A stretch of DNA of 64,000 nt from Bacteroidota bacterium (GTDB taxonomy: Bacteria; Bacteroidota; Bacteroidia; AKYH767-A; 2013-40CM-41-45), in contig JADKJP010000003.1 in assembly GCA_016720935.1 (NCBI GenBank), positions 186,001 to 250,000 on the forward strand, read 5' to 3'. The notes beneath the pieces were generated by a model. It searched no databases. It was not told the DNA's origin and was given only the letters and a program-made list of their open reading frames with translations. How positions within the stretch are numbered: the stretch's first letter is position 1; each line of letters opens with the position of its first letter. A program made the position numbers and the translations under genes. Shown in pieces: positions 9,085 to 17,724 of the stretch.

Positions 9085-10425
9085 ATGTCATCAACAGGCC
9101 TCAAACGTGAATTATCCCTTGTACAGGCTACCGCGATCAACATGATCGATATGGTCGGGATCGGGCCATTTATTGTGCTGCCGCTAGTAATCAAGATGAT
9201 CGGTGGGCCACATTTTATTTTTGCATGGATAGTTGGCGCCGTGATTTCACTCGTAGACGGCATGGTTTGGGCAGAACTCGGAGCTGCTTATCCCAAAGCA
9301 GGAGGGAGCTATAATTTTCTGAAAGAAGCGTACGGAAAGAAAGGAGGAAAGATGCTTTCCTTTTTATACGTGTGGCAAACATTAATTCAGGCACCCTTGG
9401 TTGCCGCGAGTGGAGCCATTGGATTCTCACAGTATTGCACCTATTTGTATCCATTCACGCCGTTACAGCAAAAGATGCTTTCCGGGGGTATCGTTCTTCT
9501 TCTTGTATTTCTTTTGTACAGGAAAATTGAAACAATTGGTAAAATCAGTGTCATGCTTTGGGTCGCTGTTTTGGTAACCATTTCCTGGATGATCTTTGGC
9601 GGAATAACTTCGCACACGATTTCCAACAACTGGATTCCTGATAATCATTCGGATTTGTTTAGTAGTTTGTTTTTTGTTGCTCTTGGACAAGCTTCCGTAA
9701 AAACAATCTATAGTTATTTGGGATATTATAATGTTTGTCATCTTGGAGGCGAAATAAGAAATCCCGGCAGGAACATTCCACGCAGTATATTTATTTCCGT
9801 TTTCGGAATAGCTTTTCTTTATCTGGCAATGAATATCAGTGTGGTCAGTGTAATTCCCTGGCAGGAAGCTCAGAACTCCAGTTTTATCGTGAGTACATTC
9901 ATTGAAAAGATCTACGGCCATCAGGCAGCTGTGATAGCGACCGGACTGGTGTTGTTGGTTGCATTCTCGTCTTTATTTGCTGTTCTCCTGGGATACTCCC
10001 GGATCCCCTATGCCGCGGCAGTGGATGGGCAATTCTTTCCGGTTTTTGCAAAACTTCATCCCACGAAAAACTTCCCTCACATTTCATTGTTATTCCTTGG
10101 TGGGGCAGCATTTATATTCAGTCTGCTTTTCAAATTGAGTGATGTGATCAGCGCTATCCTGGCCATGAGGATTCTCGTACAGTTTATAGGTCAGGCAATT
10201 GGAGTTGTTCTTTTACGAAAACGAAACGGAACCGCACATCTGCCGTATAAAATGGTTCTTTATCCTTTGCCCGTTGTACTGGCAATTCTCATCTGGATTT
10301 TTATTTTCGTCTCAACCGGATGGAAATTTGTACTTTCAGGCCTTACAGTAATTTCTTTGGGAATTATAGTCTACTTGTTGATGCCTGCTTTTGGAAAAAA
10401 AAATAACTCCGGAGAGGTAAGATAA
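9085..10425 (+). CDS. APC-family amino acid permease
   Basis: The 446-residue, strongly hydrophobic product has about 12 predicted membrane segments. The N-terminus has the typical APC beginning: a short cytoplasmic stretch, then ATAINMIDMVGIGPFI, the conserved unwound TM1 motif (GIGPFI). GAAYPKAGGSYNFLKEAYG after TM2 is the usual amphipathic signature. The length is normal for a single-domain APC transporter of the inner membrane. The substrate cannot be read from the sequence. The start is clear because the conserved TM1 begins about 20 residues downstream, yet the bases directly upstream are all heptad repeat with no purine-rich ribosome site. Confidence 0.88.
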   Translation: MSSTGLKRELSLVQATAINMIDMVGIGPFIVLPLVIKMIGGPHFIFAWIVGAVISLVDGMVWAELGAAYPKAGGSYNFLKEAYGKKGGKMLSFLYVWQTLIQAPLVAASGAIGFSQYCTYLYPFTPLQQKMLSGGIVLLLVFLLYRKIETIGKISVMLWVAVLVTISWMIFGGITSHTISNNWIPDNHSDLFSSLFFVALGQASVKTIYSYLGYYNVCHLGGEIRNPGRNIPRSIFISVFGIAFLYLAMNISVVSVIPWQEAQNSSFIVSTFIEKIYGHQAAVIATGLVLLVAFSSLFAVLLGYSRIPYAAAVDGQFFPVFAKLHPTKNFPHISLLFLGGAAFIFSLLFKLSDVISAILAMRILVQFIGQAIGVVLLRKRNGTAHLPYKMVLYPLPVVLAILIWIFIFVSTGWKFVLSGLTVISLGIIVYLLMPAFGKKNNSGEVR

Positions 10426-10471
10426 GGGGAGGAAGAATTATAGTTTTTGCACCAGATTTTTATAATGAATT

Positions 10472-10927
10472 ATGAATCCAAAATATAAAGTGAAATTGAA
10501 AAAATATGCTGAAGATATTCTTCAGCAACGTATAGATGCAGCTAAACAGGCGATGTTGAATGCACAGGATGCTGCCAATTCGGAAGATAAAAGTTCTGCA
10601 GGTGATAAATATGAAACAGCAAGGGCCATGGGTCAGCTTGATCGTGAAATGAATGCCAAACAATTCGAAGAAGCAAAACGTGAACTGGCTGCACTTCAGC
10701 AATTGTATGTTCTCGAAAGTTCACCTGTAGTTATTCCCGGATCATTTGTAAAAACGAATAAAGGAGATTTTTTTATTTCGTCCGGACTGGGTATCCATAC
10801 TGTTGAAGGTAAAAAGATTGGTTTTCTGTCAGTGAAATCTCCTCTTGCTATTCCTCTGCTTGGCAAAGCTGTTGGTGACACTTTTCAATTCCAGGGCCAG
10901 CCGTGGAAAATTGAGGAATTGGTTTAA
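10472..10927 (+). CDS. GreA/GreB-like C-terminal domain protein with N-terminal coiled coil
   Basis: The 151-residue product has a charged helical N-terminus (residues about 1-75, rich in Lys, Glu, Gln and Ala; probable coiled coil). A compact beta-rich C-terminus (about 85-151) carries SPLAIPLLGKAVGDTFQF. This resembles the S/TPLG-alLGk-vGD motif of the FKBP-like domain of GreA, GreB and Rnk. The layout of coiled coil plus FKBP-like domain suggests a secondary-channel RNA polymerase factor, but the N-terminal arm does not show a clear GreA acidic tip. I treat it as Gre-like with unknown activity. The stop codon is followed within 2 nt by a TTAGTTG heptad array. Confidence 0.6.
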   Translation: MNPKYKVKLKKYAEDILQQRIDAAKQAMLNAQDAANSEDKSSAGDKYETARAMGQLDREMNAKQFEEAKRELAALQQLYVLESSPVVIPGSFVKTNKGDFFISSGLGIHTVEGKKIGFLSVKSPLAIPLLGKAVGDTFQFQGQPWKIEELV

Positions 10928-10928
10928 T

Positions 10929-11191
10929 TTAGTTGTTAGTTGTTAGTTGTTAGTTGTTAGATTTTAGGTATTAGCTACAAAGTACCAGGTGTCAGGTTTA
11001 TTTCTTAAAACCTGCACTTCCACTTACACTTACTCTCCTCTCAAAATTTATAAAGCACCGCCTCAGATTTTATTGGAGGCGTGATGATCCATTTTCAATT
11101 TTATGCTGTGAATTATTTTTTATTATTTCTAAGCACTAAGCACTAAGCACTAAGCACTAAGCACTAAGCACTAAGCACTAAGCACTAAGCA
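10929..11191. repeat. Heptad-repeat intergenic element 2 (TTAGTTG arm, hinge hairpins, CTAAGCA array)
   Basis: TTAGTTG occurs four times in perfect register (10929-10956). It is followed in the same phase by TTAGATT, TTAGGTA, TTAGCTA, CAAAGTA, CCAGGTG and TCAGGTT. A hinge hairpin CAGGTTT (10993-10999)/AAACCTG (11008-11014) has an 8-nt loop. A second hairpin, CGCCTC/GAGGCG, lies at about 11059-11081. After about 45 nt without an obvious pattern, CTAAGCA is repeated nine times exactly (11129-11191). The intergenic stretch is 352 nt and contains no supported gene. Confidence 0.93.
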
Positions 11192-11279
11192 CCACACAAT
11201 AAATATGTAACCCATCCGTTACACTATCTGATGGACAATTTCTACTTTTTTCATTGCTCACACAAAAAACAAAAACCGT

Positions 11280-11921
11280 ATGAAACGATCCATCATCCTT
11301 CTGCCTGTTTTGCTTTGTTTTATTTCTACCGCAAATGCGAAGTTGCTTGATTTTATGAAGCAGCCCGGTTCCGGTAATTTCTCTCTTGGAACCCGGAATA
11401 CTTTCAGTATGTTTAATGATATCCCGGAAGAAACCCGTGGATTGGGAGTGGGCGGACAATACCGTATTCAGTTTGCGGAACGCATCAATACAGAATGGTA
11501 CTTCGATTACATCACATCGTCTATTTTCAACAAGGCTATACGAAATGATTATCACATTGGATGGTCTGTAATGTATTACCCCGGGAAAACAGTTGATTTC
11601 ACGAATGTTCTTCAGCCATATATAATCCTGGGTCATTGCTTCGATTACACAAAAGTTTTCGATAAAAATAACAGAGATTATTATAGCGATCGTGTAAGTC
11701 TGGCTACTCAGGGAGGACTTGGGATGCACATTAACATTACTAAAAGTCTGGACATTACTTTGTCAGGACAATACATGATGCATTTCGGAAAAGAAATAGA
11801 AGTCAGTCAGGAGGAAGGAAATTTGGTTCTCGAACGGAATCAATATTCCTCACCGGATGGTCATCTCCTGATGACTGCAAGTGTCAATTACAAATTCGGT
11901 AAATTGTGGAACCGATCCTGA
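11280..11921 (+). CDS. Putative outer-membrane beta-barrel protein, unknown function
   Basis: The 213-residue product has a clear signal peptide (MKRSIILLPVLLCFISTANA). The rest alternates polar and hydrophobic residues in the pattern of short beta strands, with many aromatics, and ends in a strand-like VNYKFGKLW. Gly- and Tyr-rich segments such as GVGGQYRIQF and LSGQYMMHFGKEI are typical of small porin-like barrels in Bacteroidota. I do not recognise the family. The neighbours give no functional clue: a Gre-like gene upstream, and the convergent phosphatase gene whose stop lies 24 nt away. Confidence 0.6.
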   Translation: MKRSIILLPVLLCFISTANAKLLDFMKQPGSGNFSLGTRNTFSMFNDIPEETRGLGVGGQYRIQFAERINTEWYFDYITSSIFNKAIRNDYHIGWSVMYYPGKTVDFTNVLQPYIILGHCFDYTKVFDKNNRDYYSDRVSLATQGGLGMHINITKSLDITLSGQYMMHFGKEIEVSQEEGNLVLERNQYSSPDGHLLMTASVNYKFGKLWNRS

Positions 11922-11945
11922 GTGGTTTGAAAAGCTCTGGATGGA

Positions 11946-12995
11946 TCAGATCCGGATTCCTGCTACAAGTACATCGTCAACCTGCTCGTAGCGGCCACGC
12001 CAGGATTCAAAATATTCATCCAGAGTTTTTTCCTGATCCTTCATCGGACTGCTATGAATGGACAAGAGAAGATCTTTGAATTTCCTGGTCATGATTTTTT
12101 TCCCCTGAACACCACCGAACTGATCAGCATAGCCATCAGAATACAGGTAGATCACATCATTCTCTTCTATCTTCAAGGTTTGCTGGGTAAAAACACGATC
12201 TTCATCCGGACGAAAACCTCCGATCGGAAGTTTGTCGGGTTTCAGTGAATCCGCGATGAAATTTCGGATGTAATACAAAGGCCTGTTCGCGCCGGCATAG
12301 GTCAGCACCATGGTTTGCAAATCAATGCTGCAAAGTGCGATGTCCATTCCCGCATGTGAATCGCTTTCTTTTTGTTTCAGCGCTTCTACAATTCCATCGT
12401 TCAGTAATTCAAGGATACGTGCAGGCTCTTTAACCTGTTTTTGTCCGATGATCTGATGGAGCAATGAACTTCCCACCATACTCATAAAGGCACCGGCAAC
12501 ACCGTGGCCGGTGCAATCTGCTATAGCAAGGATGACGGTGTTTTCCATTTTTTCGAAAAAATAAAAATCACCGCTCACAATATCTTTCGGTTTGTAAAGG
12601 ATAAAAGCATCTTTGAAACTCTCGAGAATGGAATCTGTTTTCGGGAGGATAGCCGTTTGAATATTTCGTGCATAGTGCAGGCTGTCAATAATCTCCGCAT
12701 TTTGCTGGGAAACGGTAAGGTTCCTTCTTTCGAGTTCCCATTTTTGAATCATGACCTGATGTGCACGTTCACTAAGCTTGTCCGTGAGATTTTTATTTTC
12801 TTCCCTGAATCGTTTGTTCACCCATCGGAAATACAAAATCCCGCCTGTCAAAATAAATATTATCAGAAAAATAAGGAACCAGGTGATGTCATCACTGAAA
12901 ATTTGAGGGTCCGGACCATTCGGAACTGAAGTATAAAGCTGAAGCAGAATTGACACCTTCTTGCGGATATTAGAGCGTGAAAAGGATTGAATCAA
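11946..12995 (-). CDS. Membrane-anchored SpoIIE-type PP2C phosphatase, SiaA-like
   Basis: The product has up to 349 residues. A membrane helix near residues 37-58 (TWFLIFLIIFILTGGILYF) is followed by a coiled-coil linker (about 60-110). A SpoIIE/PP2C phosphatase domain then begins at YARNIQTAILPK and includes KDIVSGDFYFF, ADCTGHGVAGAFMSM and YLYSDGYADQFGG, with the Asp residues that bind the metal pair. It diverges from siaB- and siaC-like genes, so by analogy with SiaA it should dephosphorylate the SiaC-like protein. There is no ATG near the start. The frame opens at TTG (12995), with GTG at 12956 as an alternative. Confidence 0.8.
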   Translation of the reverse strand: MIQSFSRSNIRKKVSILLQLYTSVPNGPDPQIFSDDITWFLIFLIIFILTGGILYFRWVNKRFREENKNLTDKLSERAHQVMIQKWELERRNLTVSQQNAEIIDSLHYARNIQTAILPKTDSILESFKDAFILYKPKDIVSGDFYFFEKMENTVILAIADCTGHGVAGAFMSMVGSSLLHQIIGQKQVKEPARILELLNDGIVEALKQKESDSHAGMDIALCSIDLQTMVLTYAGANRPLYYIRNFIADSLKPDKLPIGGFRPDEDRVFTQQTLKIEENDVIYLYSDGYADQFGGVQGKKIMTRKFKDLLLSIHSSPMKDQEKTLDEYFESWRGRYEQVDDVLVAGIRI

Positions 12996-13212
12996 AAAAT
13001 ACAGGCACTCCTTTCCACCATCGCAAAATACTCAAGAGAATCAATATTTGATAGTTTGACCGAAATCTTCTTGCCTTAGGAAAGCACAGGATGGGCTTGT
13101 TTAAGAATCAGTTGAATTCCACTCTTTTATTTCTATATCAAAAATGAAAAAAAACACTCATTTCCAAATCTCAAGCCTTTCCGGATGGTCCGGAATCCAT
13201 CCAATAACGAAC

Positions 13213-13283
13213 CTCTAACCACGAAGCACTAAGCACCAACCACTAAGCACCAACCACTAAGCACTAACCAAAATGCACCAACA
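13213..13283. repeat. Heptad-repeat intergenic element 3
   Basis: CTAAGCA-type and CCAACCA-type heptads alternate in register (ctaacca, cgaagca, ctaagca, ccaacca, ctaagca and so on). The hinge candidate is the perfect hairpin at 13179-13195. The left G/T-rich arm is not obvious here. The array lies upstream of the promoter at 13301-13331, so it is probably not transcribed from that promoter. Confidence 0.85.
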
Positions 13284-13300
13284 AAATAACCCGACCCCTC

Positions 13301-13331
13301 TTGCAAAACCTGCTTCAATCCTCTACATTTG
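13301..13331 (+). promoter_or_regulatory. Promoter of the siaB-siaC operon
   Basis: TTG (13301-13303), a 20-nt spacer and TACATTTG (13324-13331) match the Bacteroidota -33/-7 consensus TTG/TAnnTTTG. The ATG at 13346 is 14 nt past the box, which gives a very short leader. Confidence 0.7.
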
Positions 13332-13345
13332 GTTTTTGACCGTTT

Positions 13346-13900
13346 ATGGCCGACTTAAACATTTATGAGCTCTTTCTAAAGATGGAGGAGGACGATATTA
13401 TTTTGTCCTTCAAGGGTGATATCACCCAGGAATTGCTTGCATCTGTTTATCAGATTATGGAAGCTCGTCTGGAAAGTGAAAAGGAGGAGCCAAAACGAAA
13501 GAAAAAATTCTACCACATCCTGGTCGAATGCCTTCAGAATGTATACCATCACATGGTTGATCTAAAGGAGGAGCATGGTCCGGATGCAATGGAAAGTACA
13601 GCGATATTTATGATCGGATACGGACCTCAAAATAGTTACCGTATCGTTACCGGTAATTTTATCGCAAAGGAATACGTTGACGGATTGCAAAAGAAACTCG
13701 AATACATTAATACATTATCACCCGAAGAATTAAGAACAGAATACCTTCAGCAACTCAGCACAACGGAACTTTCTGAAAAAGGTGGAGCAGGTCTGGGTTT
13801 GATTGACATGGCCCGAAAATCCGGACAAAAACTGGAATATAAATTTTACCCTGTTTCAGATTCACATTCGTTCTTCAGTCTTGGAGTTACAGTTCATTAA
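13346..13900 (+). CDS. SiaB family protein kinase (DUF6272)
   Basis: The 184-residue product carries a reduced GHKL-type kinase fold. FYHILVECLQNVYHHMVD looks like the N-box helix. SEKGGAGLGLIDMARKSG is the glycine-rich ATP-lid motif (G-x-G-L-G-L). In the SiaABC system of Pseudomonas this kinase phosphorylates SiaC. Here the siaC-like gene follows 15 nt downstream on the same strand, and a SiaA-like phosphatase is transcribed the other way. The ATG is 14 nt after an excellent -7 box, so the start is well supported. The three products should form one phosphorylation switch. Confidence 0.85.
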   Translation: MADLNIYELFLKMEEDDIILSFKGDITQELLASVYQIMEARLESEKEEPKRKKKFYHILVECLQNVYHHMVDLKEEHGPDAMESTAIFMIGYGPQNSYRIVTGNFIAKEYVDGLQKKLEYINTLSPEELRTEYLQQLSTTELSEKGGAGLGLIDMARKSGQKLEYKFYPVSDSHSFFSLGVTVH

Positions 13901-13915
13901 AAAATAATTTATCAC

Positions 13916-14293
13916 ATGGATCCCCTCATTATCGAAGAAAGCGTTAAAACACCATCGATCACATTCAATCCGAATACAGGTGTGTTGGAATTGAAAGGAA
14001 AATCAATTCCTGAAAATTCTCTGGAGTTTTACAAGCCCGTTTTTGAATGGCTGGATGCTTATTCAAAATCTCCTGCGCCTGCTACTGAAGTTCATATACG
14101 CCTCGATTATTTCAATACCAGCTCTTCAAAATGCCTGCTTGATATTTTCCGCCGTCTTGAACCTGCCAATAGCGGTGGTGCTACATCTGTAAAAGTTCAT
14201 TGGTTTTATGAAAGTGACGATGAAGACATGATGGAAGCAGGGGATGATTACCAGGCTTTGGTGAAATTACCGTTCACCCTGATTAAAGTATAA
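13916..14293 (+). CDS. SiaC family regulatory phosphoprotein (DUF1987)
   Basis: The 125-residue product has the family features: TPSITFNPNTGVLELKGKS near the N-terminus and DYFNTSSSKCLLDI in the middle. Thr68 sits in the NTSSSK motif at the same residue number as the phosphorylated Thr of Pseudomonas SiaC, as I recall it. The family acts like an anti-sigma-factor antagonist, but in Pseudomonas the partner is the diguanylate cyclase SiaD. No SiaD-like cyclase is in this window, so the downstream target here is unknown. The gene is probably co-transcribed with the SiaB-like kinase. Confidence 0.88.
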   Translation: MDPLIIEESVKTPSITFNPNTGVLELKGKSIPENSLEFYKPVFEWLDAYSKSPAPATEVHIRLDYFNTSSSKCLLDIFRRLEPANSGGATSVKVHWFYESDDEDMMEAGDDYQALVKLPFTLIKV

Positions 14294-14482
14294 TTCAATT
14301 TTAAATTATCCCGGGAATTGAACAGTCTTGCAACGTAAAGTGCTCAAAGCTTTTCACAAAGTGCACTATAAGTTGATATGTACTGCCACCTTGTATCATT
14401 TGTGTGATCACAATTATCTTCGAGTTGAAAAATTGTTTCTATAACAGTTCCTCAACCAGATCCCTTAGCTTAAAAACAGCTT

Positions 14483-17400
14483 TTATTTTTTCCTGAATCT
14501 TTTCCCGACAGAAAGCAGTTTCCTGAACCAGTCGAAGCTCAGCGCGAAATACAGAAATACTGTCATCGACCAGATTACCATCAAATTCACCCAATACGTA
14601 TCGCCAGCTTTTCCAAAGACATTTTTCACAGGAGCAAAAAACTGGCTGCGCAGGAATTTTTTATTGGGCTCCAGGATGAAAACAGGTTCATAGCGTTGTA
14701 TGATGTGATCCTTATAAACTGCAACCTTCTCCAGTGAACGGTTGTTCCGCACAACTTCATCGAGCTCTTCGTTGCGATAATTCTTTTTCAGGGAAAGAAA
14801 TGCTTCGTTCTTTTCTTCTGTATTCGTCATGACCGTGATCAATTCATCCTTGCGGTTGTTGGCATCGTTGAATTCATCGATCAGCTGATCATGCAAAGTA
14901 TTTAGAAATGTACGTGCGGCCTGAATAACTTCCGCGTTCAGGTTGTTGCCGTTCAGTGATTGAATCTGCGGGAAGCGTTTGTCGGGATGGCTCTCCCCAT
15001 AATCGCTCAATTCATTCCGCATCAAACGAATTCCGTTTTCAATCTCCTCCTTGCTTTTTCCGGCTTGCAATAATCTTTCGGTTTTGTCAAGGCTTTTTCT
15101 CATTTCAGAAATCCATAAATCTTTTCTGAAATACAACTGACTCACTTCTGCTTCCAGATCAAAAAAGTTCTTTTCGTATTCGTTATTCCTGAATTGATTC
15201 ACAGCGAGTGCTTCGAAGGCCCAGCGCGAAGCCATAATGTCTCCGACCAGAGGGACTTCTTTCTGAGTAGTGATAACGGGGTTCAGTTTTTCAAAACGAA
15301 CAATCACTCCACTCAATAAAATTTGTGGAATAATCAAAAATGGAATGAGAATGTAAATTGTAACTACCGAATCTAATGCCGAGGAAATATTCAGTCCGAG
15401 CAGATTGGCAAAACAGGAAGTCGTAAACAACACGAGGAAATAAGTTCCCCACATATCGTGAATACCAAGAATCAAATTGCCAATGACAAGAAAGGAAACC
15501 GTTTGAATGGCGGAAAGGATAAATAGCAAGGCAATTTTAGAGAACAGATAACTTTGCTTTGAAAGGTTCAGGAATTTTTCCCGCTGAAGTATTTTGCGGT
15601 CACGAATGATTTCTTCAGCACTCACGGATAATCCCAGGAAGAGGGAAACAATAACACAAATAAATAAATAGGCAGGTATATTTGGATTGTCGCTGAAAAA
15701 ATAATCTGACTCAGGTCGTTTGTAACGCAGAATAAAACCAAGGATGATCGCCAGCACCGGAGCCTCCAGCAAATTGATCATCAGGTATTGTGTATTACTC
15801 AGTTTGCTCAGATAATCACGAGTAAAAAAGATTCTCCATTGTTTGAATGGGCCCGCTTTTTTATTTGTTTGTTCCGGCAATGGAGGAACCTCTTCGTTGA
15901 AGCCATTGGAATTGCCCTTTTCCTTATACAACGTATTCCATTCCGAAGGTGTAACTTTCCTGTTGCGGGTTTGATTTCCGAATTCGTCAAGCTCTTTCAG
16001 CTCAACAATATTGAACAGTTGTTCAGGGTTAATATTTCCGCAGGCAGGACATTCTCCTTCTTCAGCATCCGCAAGGTTAGCCTGACGTTTGAAATAAATA
16101 AGTGAATCAGATGGATTGCCGAAGAATATGGGAAATCCACCTACGTCAAGTAATAATAACTTATCAAACATTCTGAAAATGTCAGAGCTTGGCTGGTGAA
16201 TAACCACAAATACCAATTTACCTGTCAAAGCCAGTTGTTTCAGCAGATCCATCACATTTTCAGCATCTCTTGATGAAAGTCCGGAAGTAGGTTCATCCAC
16301 AAAAAGAATTCCGGGTTCACGCACAAGCTCCAGAGCGATGTTCAGTCGTTTCCGCTGACCACCACTGATCGTTTTGTTCAAAGGATTTCCAACTTTCAAA
16401 TCTTTGATTTCAGTCAAACCAAGAGATTCAAGAGTGTTCATCACTTTCATACTGATCTCAGAATCCGGGAGGTTACCGTAGACCAGTTTAGTATTGTAAA
16501 AAAGGTTCTGAAAAACACTCAATTCTTCAATGAGCAAATCATCCTGTGGGATATTGCCAATCACTCCTTCAAGGTGAGCAGGATCAGAATAAACGTCAGT
16601 ACCATTGACCAGCAATGCACCTGCAGAAGGTTTCGCTGTGCCGTTCAGCACACTTAGCAAAGTTGATTTTCCCGCACCGCTGCCTCCCATAATTCCAACA
16701 AGTTGTCCCGACTGAGCTGTGAAATTCAAAGAATGCAAACCTTTGGCACCACTCTTAAACTTGTATTCAAGTTCCTTTGCCTGCATGATGAGTCTGCTTT
16801 CTTCTTTCGTTTCAAGAAAGGGACGCAGCACATCACTGTAATAAAGCGGTTGAATTTTTTGTCCGCGCAATACAGCTCCTTGCGTGAATACGGATACTCT
16901 TTGAGGATCTACCGGTTGTCCGTTTACAGTAAGTGAATCTTTGCCTGAATAGCGGAGAATAAAAATTCCCGCGCGACGCAAATGCAAAAACCAGAGTGAG
17001 CCTTCCAGATCATGATGATGCAACTGAAGACCGTGTCGTACTTCCGGATTTTTATCGTGTTGAACAAGCAGGATCTGATGAGCGTCCAGTTTTTCTGCAG
17101 AAGTCTGAGGTTCGGTGATCGCCATGCAATACGCATGATCATCCGGCTCAATCGTGAATACATTCGCTACTGTTTCCAGGAACTCACGTTCAGGCTCTGT
17201 GATTTCTTCAGGAGAGCTGTACATGAATTCTGCAAGACGAATAAAGACAATATATTTCTGACGGGTATTTAGTTCCTTGTTGATCTCAGTACATATCCTC
17301 AACGCTTTGACTGAGCTGACCGCGAGTTTTTTTCTGACTTTGGTCGGATCTGCCACACCTTCGAGCAGATGCAATTGTTCATCAAACAGGGTGAGGTATT

Positions 17401-17533
17401 CAGGAATTCTTTGAAGACTGATTTGTTGTCTCAGAAATGATTCAACAACAGACCGGCTTTGCTGCGTCAATCGTTCGAGACTTGCACCAATTGCAAACAA
17501 TTGCATTAAAGCCCTTAATATTCGCTCAGACAT
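14483..17533 (-). CDS. ABCG-type ATP-binding/permease fusion with TerB-like N-terminal domain
   Basis: The product has 1,016 residues from the ATG at 17533. An ATG at 17581 would add 16 residues, but MSERILRALMQLFAI is the more natural beginning. Residues about 1-110 are a helical TerB-like domain. An FHA-like or beta-rich stretch follows (about 130-230). The ATPase has Walker A GGSGAGKST (about 282-290), signature ISGGQRKR (about 390) and Walker B ILFVDEPTSGLSS. A linker holds one CPACG motif (about 494). The C-terminal half is the permease, with several membrane helices and a long soluble insert before the last helix. The order of ATPase then permease is that of ABCG exporters. The substrate is unknown. 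It converges with siaC. Confidence 0.82.
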   Translation of the reverse strand: MSERILRALMQLFAIGASLERLTQQSRSVVESFLRQQISLQRIPEYLTLFDEQLHLLEGVADPTKVRKKLAVSSVKALRICTEINKELNTRQKYIVFIRLAEFMYSSPEEITEPEREFLETVANVFTIEPDDHAYCMAITEPQTSAEKLDAHQILLVQHDKNPEVRHGLQLHHHDLEGSLWFLHLRRAGIFILRYSGKDSLTVNGQPVDPQRVSVFTQGAVLRGQKIQPLYYSDVLRPFLETKEESRLIMQAKELEYKFKSGAKGLHSLNFTAQSGQLVGIMGGSGAGKSTLLSVLNGTAKPSAGALLVNGTDVYSDPAHLEGVIGNIPQDDLLIEELSVFQNLFYNTKLVYGNLPDSEISMKVMNTLESLGLTEIKDLKVGNPLNKTISGGQRKRLNIALELVREPGILFVDEPTSGLSSRDAENVMDLLKQLALTGKLVFVVIHQPSSDIFRMFDKLLLLDVGGFPIFFGNPSDSLIYFKRQANLADAEEGECPACGNINPEQLFNIVELKELDEFGNQTRNRKVTPSEWNTLYKEKGNSNGFNEEVPPLPEQTNKKAGPFKQWRIFFTRDYLSKLSNTQYLMINLLEAPVLAIILGFILRYKRPESDYFFSDNPNIPAYLFICVIVSLFLGLSVSAEEIIRDRKILQREKFLNLSKQSYLFSKIALLFILSAIQTVSFLVIGNLILGIHDMWGTYFLVLFTTSCFANLLGLNISSALDSVVTIYILIPFLIIPQILLSGVIVRFEKLNPVITTQKEVPLVGDIMASRWAFEALAVNQFRNNEYEKNFFDLEAEVSQLYFRKDLWISEMRKSLDKTERLLQAGKSKEEIENGIRLMRNELSDYGESHPDKRFPQIQSLNGNNLNAEVIQAARTFLNTLHDQLIDEFNDANNRKDELITVMTNTEEKNEAFLSLKKNYRNEELDEVVRNNRSLEKVAVYKDHIIQRYEPVFILEPNKKFLRSQFFAPVKNVFGKAGDTYWVNLMVIWSMTVFLYFALSFDWFRKLLSVGKRFRKK

Positions 17534-17649
17534 AAAATGATCAGGATGTAATAAATAGTGAATAGAAGAGTGGATGTGCATTTTCCTGGCCTTCCGGTCT
17601 CTCCATTCTGCAGCGTTGAAAGTAAAAATAAACTTTTAATAAGTCATAA

Positions 17650-17683
17650 AAAAAACCATGAACCTGTGGGTTCATGGTTTTTT
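17650..17683 (-). terminator. Strong bidirectional intrinsic terminator
   Basis: A perfect 15-bp stem (17650-17664 with 17669-17683) and a TGTG loop are flanked by A and T runs on both sides. It lies just past the stop codon of the minus-strand lipoprotein gene (stop at 17725), which it should terminate. It also separates that gene from the ABC transporter. Confidence 0.92.
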
Positions 17684-17724
17684 CCTGAATCAGATGAGCA
17701 GGAATGTTTTAGACGGACAACAGA

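Larger units (their letters stand above)
12996..13345. other. Divergent intergenic region between siaA-like and siaB-like genes
   Basis: These 350 nt contain a perfect hairpin TTCCGGA-tgg-TCCGGAA (13179-13195), a heptad-repeat array (13213-13283) and a good promoter for the rightward gene (13301-13331). I see no open reading frame or RNA gene. No clear -7 box for the leftward phosphatase gene was found. Confidence 0.6.

Noticed and set aside
11129..11191. CTAAGCA array as a CRISPR or telomere-like repeat
   Set aside because: There are no spacers, the unit is only 7 nt, and sister arrays at other sites use different units.
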